The notes beneath the pieces are model-generated. The model ran no database searches. It had not been told where the DNA came from and worked only from the letters and a program-made list of their open reading frames with translations. A DNA stretch of 8,009 bases, from NCBI GenBank assembly GCA_003451355.1, contig DMDX01000030.1:1-8009 (forward strand). Direction: 5' to 3'. Origin of the DNA: Cryomorphaceae bacterium (GTDB lineage: Bacteria; Bacteroidota; Bacteroidia; Flavobacteriales; Schleiferiaceae). Below are positions 5,134 through 8,009 of the stretch, one piece after another (the stretch's first letter is position 1; every line of letters begins with the position of its first letter). The translations under genes and the position numbers were made by a program.

Positions 5134-6692
5134 GCAGTTTCTGACGCGTCGGGGTCGGTATATACTTCCAACACGGTGGCGGCGGAATCGTTTACAAACG
5201 CTTCCCAATCGCGGCGGAATTCAGCTTCATCCCGCGCACTGCGGTAGGTGAATCCTTGGTTTTCGGCACTTGAGCGGACGCTTCGCGCGTGGCGAAAGGC
5301 AAAGTGGCGTTCGAGCTGGCTACTTGCGCGCGGACCGTCGAGCCACTGAAAAATTTGGCCGCCTTGGTTGTTCACCACGAGCACCTTGAGCGCGGGCAGC
5401 GCCTCGTAGGCGATGCCGGCTCCGCCGTCGTACAAAAAACCGAGTTCGCCCGTCACCAAAAGCGTGGGTCGCTGCGTCGCCCACATCGCGCCCAGCGCGG
5501 TCGAGGTCATGCCGTCAATGCCGCTAGCGCCGCGGTTGCTGAAGTGGCGAATGCCGCGCGAAAAGCGTCCTTGACCCCACAAAAAGTTGGCGTAGCGCAC
5601 CGGAGTCGAGTTGGCCCAGTGGACGTCCCAACCGGCTGGAATGGCCTTCGCAATAGTTGAGTGAAGCTTTAAGTCGGACCAACCAACTACCTCTTTTGCA
5701 GTGATTTGATTCTGGGTAAATACTTGACCAAGCGCCGGAGCCAATTCCGCCAACGCCGTCAACGCTGCGAAGTGTTCGGCGTGCGTGCGGGCACGGAGGG
5801 CGCCAAACATGTCGGGAAGCGGTTCACGCGGTCCAATCGCCCAGTGCGGAGTCCCCGCAAGGGCCGCCTTGGCTTTTTTGGCCACCCAAGGCCCGCCCAG
5901 GGTAACCACGGCGTCAGGCTCGGCACGAAGCATGGGCAACGTGTCTTCGAGGTGCTCTGCGGCGTCGTGCGGGAGCTGACTCAGCGGCTCTGCGGCGATC
6001 ATCCACCCCTTGCGTGCAAGTTCACGTACCGCGGGTTCGGGATCGCCCCACGACGGGTTCCACTGACCGACCACCAGCAACGGGCGCTTGGCGTGGCGCA
6101 CAAAATCAGGGATCTCGAGCGGCATTGGCTCAACCGTCGACGACTGAACTCCCAAGGAGCCAGCAGCGAGTGGCGCAACAGCTTCGTAGAGCGGCTCTGC
6201 CAACGGAACATTGAGGTGAACCGGGCCGTACTTCAGCGCCTCAAGGGCTTGGTCGATGACCGCGGCGTTCCACTCGAGCGGGGCCTCGCAGTCGAGCAGG
6301 CCCTTGCCCACGAGGTGGTCGTCAAAAATCCGCGTTTGCCGAATACTCTGCCCGTGCCCGTTGTCGATGAGGGCTGCGGGGCGGTCGGCGGTAATCACGA
6401 GCAGCGGTACCTGCTGGTAAAAAGCTTCCGCCACGGCGGGACCGTAGTTGAGGGCGGCGGTTCCACTCGTACACACCGCAAAGGCTGGCGTACCGGTCGC
6501 GATGGCTGCGCCGAGGGCCCAGTGGGCCGCAGAGCGCTCGTCCAGCACTACTTGGCTGCGTAAGGGCAGTTCCTGAAATGCCATAATCAAGGGCGCACAG
6601 CGGCTACCGGGTGATGCTACCCAACCCGACCAAGCGCGAAGTGCGAGTCGGTCGCGCAAAAGGGCTGCGAGCTGTGCTGATGAGGTGTTCAC
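5109..6692 (-). CDS. menD: SEPHCHC synthase MenD (thiamine diphosphate enzyme)
   Basis: MenD adds a succinyl semialdehyde unit derived from 2-oxoglutarate to isochorismate, the first committed step to menaquinone. From GTG at 6690-6692 it has 527 residues. Visible are SPGSRCAPL at 27-35, the thiamine-activating Glu52 in LDERSAAHWALGAA, CTSGTAALNYGPAVAEA at 74-90, GQSIRQ at 114-119, and FSNRGASGIDG at 384-394. The C-terminal thiamine/metal motif runs from GELGFLYDG at about 415-423 to NNQGGQIFQWLDG at 441-453. In that motif Glu416 replaces the aspartate that serves as a metal ligand in E. coli MenD (Asp442). The other ligands (Asn, then Gly) are kept. An upstream GTG at 6741-6743 would add 17 residues but overlap menF by 55 bases and precede the natural N-terminus. 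The chosen start forms a GTGA overlap with the menF stop, as at two other junctions of this operon. Confidence 0.95.
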   Translation of the reverse strand: MNTSSAQLAALLRDRLALRAWSGWVASPGSRCAPLIMAFQELPLRSQVVLDERSAAHWALGAAIATGTPAFAVCTSGTAALNYGPAVAEAFYQQVPLLVITADRPAALIDNGHGQSIRQTRIFDDHLVGKGLLDCEAPLEWNAAVIDQALEALKYGPVHLNVPLAEPLYEAVAPLAAGSLGVQSSTVEPMPLEIPDFVRHAKRPLLVVGQWNPSWGDPEPAVRELARKGWMIAAEPLSQLPHDAAEHLEDTLPMLRAEPDAVVTLGGPWVAKKAKAALAGTPHWAIGPREPLPDMFGALRARTHAEHFAALTALAELAPALGQVFTQNQITAKEVVGWSDLKLHSTIAKAIPAGWDVHWANSTPVRYANFLWGQGRFSRGIRHFSNRGASGIDGMTSTALGAMWATQRPTLLVTGELGFLYDGGAGIAYEALPALKVLVVNNQGGQIFQWLDGPRASSQLERHFAFRHARSVRSSAENQGFTYRSARDEAEFRRDWEAFVNDSAATVLEVYTDPDASETAWKGRFGA

Positions 6693-7666
6693 CCGAGTAA
6701 AACGTTTTCGAGCGTCTGAAGTTTTTGCTCGGTCTCGGCCCACTCGCCGACGGGGTCGGATTTGGCGGTGATTCCGCCACCCGCGTAGCCCAAAAAGCCA
6801 TCAGAACCCAATTCGACGCAGCGCAGGGTCACGTAAAAAATCGAGCGTTCGGCAGAAGTCCAACCAAAGTAGCCGGCGTAGTTGCGGCGGTCGTAGCCCT
6901 CATGGCGGCGAATGAAGGCCTGTGCCTGCGCCCGTGGCAAACCGCCCACCGCAGGAGTCGGATGCAGCGCGCCCGCAATGTCCCAAGCGCTTAGGCCTGC
7001 AGCGCGGCCCTCGATGTGGCTGCACAAGTGCTCTACGGGGCCGGCCTCAAGCACACTTGGCCCTTCGACCTGCACCTGGTCCACGCCCAATGCCTGAAGC
7101 ATTTGCACAATGTCTTTGGTCACCACGTGCTGTTCCTCGCGCTCTTTGAGGCCCCAGGCTCCTTGGCTTCCGCGCAACCGAGTTCCGGCCAGCGACATGG
7201 TACGGACGTTGGCCCCCTGCACTTCAGTGAGGCATTCGGGGGTCGCGCCCATCCACAGGGATCCGCCCGGGGTTTGAATCAAAAAAACGGTGGCGTGCGG
7301 GTAGGCCTCGGTAAGGCGCTCGAATGCCTCCCAGGGCTGCACCCTGCTTCGGTGGTAGGCCTTACGGCGCGAAAGCACCACTTTCTCGAGTACTCCGTCG
7401 GCGCAGGCCTGGCGGGCCTGTTCGACCAGCTGCACGTAGTCGCTCGCCACGTGGGAGTCAGTTGGCTTGAGGTTCGGAAGCTCCAAGGCCCCTAGCGTAG
7501 CAGCCATCCACGCTCGGCCCTTCGCGCCTTTCCCGCGATCTAGGGCTTCAAACCGTTGAATGGGCCCGCGAAACGGGGCGACGCCGAAGTTTCCGCCCGC
7601 AGAAGGCTCGAGCTCCCACGCCTGGGCCTCTTGCCCCGCCTCGCGAATCCAAGCCAGTCCGTTCAC
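6689..7666 (-). CDS. menF: Isochorismate synthase MenF (chorismate-binding enzyme)
   Basis: This 325-residue member of the chorismate-utilising family converts chorismate to isochorismate, feeding MenD. Visible are EKVVLSRRK at 94-102, whose Lys95 aligns with the lysine that activates water in MenF/EntC-type isomerases. FLIQTPGGSLWMGATPE is at 128-144, MSLAGTRLRG at 157-166, EEQHVVTKDI at 177-186, and HPTPAVGGLP at 235-244. RRNYAGYFGW (260-269) and YAGGGITAKSDPVGEWAE, with its C-terminal metal-binding glutamates (294-311), complete the core. The family also includes anthranilate, aminodeoxychorismate and salicylate synthases. The lysine in KVVLSR and the position next to menD support isochorismate synthase. 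The N-terminal region is shorter than in the 431-residue E. coli MenF. The start GTG at 7664-7666 overlaps the upstream thioesterase stop as GTGA, and the TGA stop overlaps the menD start in the same way. Confidence 0.93.
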   Translation of the reverse strand: MNGLAWIREAGQEAQAWELEPSAGGNFGVAPFRGPIQRFEALDRGKGAKGRAWMAATLGALELPNLKPTDSHVASDYVQLVEQARQACADGVLEKVVLSRRKAYHRSRVQPWEAFERLTEAYPHATVFLIQTPGGSLWMGATPECLTEVQGANVRTMSLAGTRLRGSQGAWGLKEREEQHVVTKDIVQMLQALGVDQVQVEGPSVLEAGPVEHLCSHIEGRAAGLSAWDIAGALHPTPAVGGLPRAQAQAFIRRHEGYDRRNYAGYFGWTSAERSIFYVTLRCVELGSDGFLGYAGGGITAKSDPVGEWAETEQKLQTLENVLLG

Positions 7667-8009
7667 GACCGCTCTTTGTGCTCGCGCGGCACAATCGCAT
7701 TGGTCATTTTCACGAACGAAATCAGTTTGTCGGCCTCATCCACGACGCGAATTTCCAGCACGTGCGTGGTGCGGCCGCGATGCAAAAAGGTCGCGGTTCC
7801 GTAGACGAAGCCACTCCGGGCACTGCGCACGTGGTTGGCCGCGATTTCGAGGCCCACTGCGACATAGTTGTGCGGATCCACCAAAAAAATCTGCGACGCC
7901 GCACTGCCGACGGTCTCGGCCAAGGCAACCGTGGCTCCGCCGTGCAGCAAGCCGACGGGCTGCAAATGACCGGGCGTGACGGGCATTCGCGCCGTCAAGC
8001 TGTCGTCGG
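7663..8009 (-). CDS. menI: Hotdog-fold thioesterase, probable DHNA-CoA thioesterase (5' end outside window)
   Basis: This is a single-domain hotdog thioesterase of the PaaI/YdiI type, about 115 residues in view. The frame stays open to the right edge, so roughly 25-35 N-terminal residues are missing (family length ~135-145), and the TTG at 7996-7998 is internal. The segment ARMPVTPGHLQPVGLLHGGATVALAETVGS is very like E. coli YdiI (MenI). It includes the HGG turn and the catalytic glutamate in LAETVGS, corresponding to Glu63 of YdiI. A typical IVVDE-like strand (RVVDEADKLISFVKMTNAIV) closes the domain. The protein heads the men operon and overlaps menF by GTGA, so the likely substrate is 1,4-dihydroxy-2-naphthoyl-CoA, the step between MenB and MenA. 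The fold is certain. The substrate is inferred from context and similarity, and related enzymes act on benzoyl or phenylacetyl thioesters. Confidence 0.82.
   Translation of the reverse strand, partial: DDSLTARMPVTPGHLQPVGLLHGGATVALAETVGSAASQIFLVDPHNYVAVGLEIAANHVRSARSGFVYGTATFLHRGRTTHVLEIRVVDEADKLISFVKMTNAIVPREHKERS

Noticed and set aside
5706..6563. Long plus-strand open frame (285 codons) opposite menD
   Set aside because: It lies wholly antisense to a clear MenD. Its translation is Arg/Gly/His-rich without any recognisable motif, as expected for the mirror of GC-rich codons.
6690..6743. Upstream GTG start for menD adding 17 residues
   Set aside because: The extra residues (basic, not conserved in type) would overlap menF by 55 bases. 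The start at 6692 gives the normal MenD N-terminus and the GTGA overlap seen elsewhere in the operon.
1..8009. Mobile element, defence system, CRISPR or other novel cassette
   Set aside because: All frames are accounted for by yidC, a transaldolase and menaquinone genes. No transposase, direct repeat array, tRNA or attachment-like site was seen.

Overview
The window is ordinary chromosomal DNA from a Bacteroidota bacterium, most likely of the flavobacterial branch, and relatively GC-rich for that group. This assignment is an inference. It rests on the gene order of the menaquinone cluster, the compact form of MenE, the Lys/Gln-rich tail of YidC, and the near absence of Shine-Dalgarno sequences, which is typical of Bacteroidota. 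No RNA genes, mobile elements, CRISPR arrays or long repeats are visible. Coding density is close to 100 %, and no stretch over 20 bases lacks a gene.

Plus strand, 1-1263: the 3' end of yidC (membrane protein insertase, cut by the window edge) is followed 4 bases later by a complete small transaldolase of the TalC/FSA family. Active-site residues indicate transaldolase rather than fructose-6-phosphate aldolase activity.

Minus strand, 8009 down to 1242: a tightly packed seven-gene menaquinone (vitamin K2) operon by the classical o-succinylbenzoate route. In transcription order it holds a hotdog thioesterase (menI-like, 5' end outside the window), menF, menD, menB, menA, menC and menE. Every junction is an overlap or a gap of 13 bases or less, and three of the six junctions are the same GTGA stop/start overlap. 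The encoded steps are chorismate to isochorismate (MenF), to SEPHCHC (MenD), [SHCHC by MenH, not in this window], to o-succinylbenzoate (MenC), to OSB-CoA (MenE), to DHNA-CoA (MenB), to DHNA (thioesterase), to demethylmenaquinone (MenA). The final methyltransferase (MenG/UbiE) is also not here.

The operon converges on the transaldolase gene and the two coding regions overlap tail to tail by 22 bases, so any terminator must lie inside coding sequence. Two adjacent inverted repeats sit there, within the 3' end of menE.

I do not see an undescribed system. The points most worth a second look are the Asp-to-Glu change at the predicted metal ligand of MenD, the missing menH, a promoter-like element just before menB, the very compact MenE, and the convergent overlap with its hairpins.
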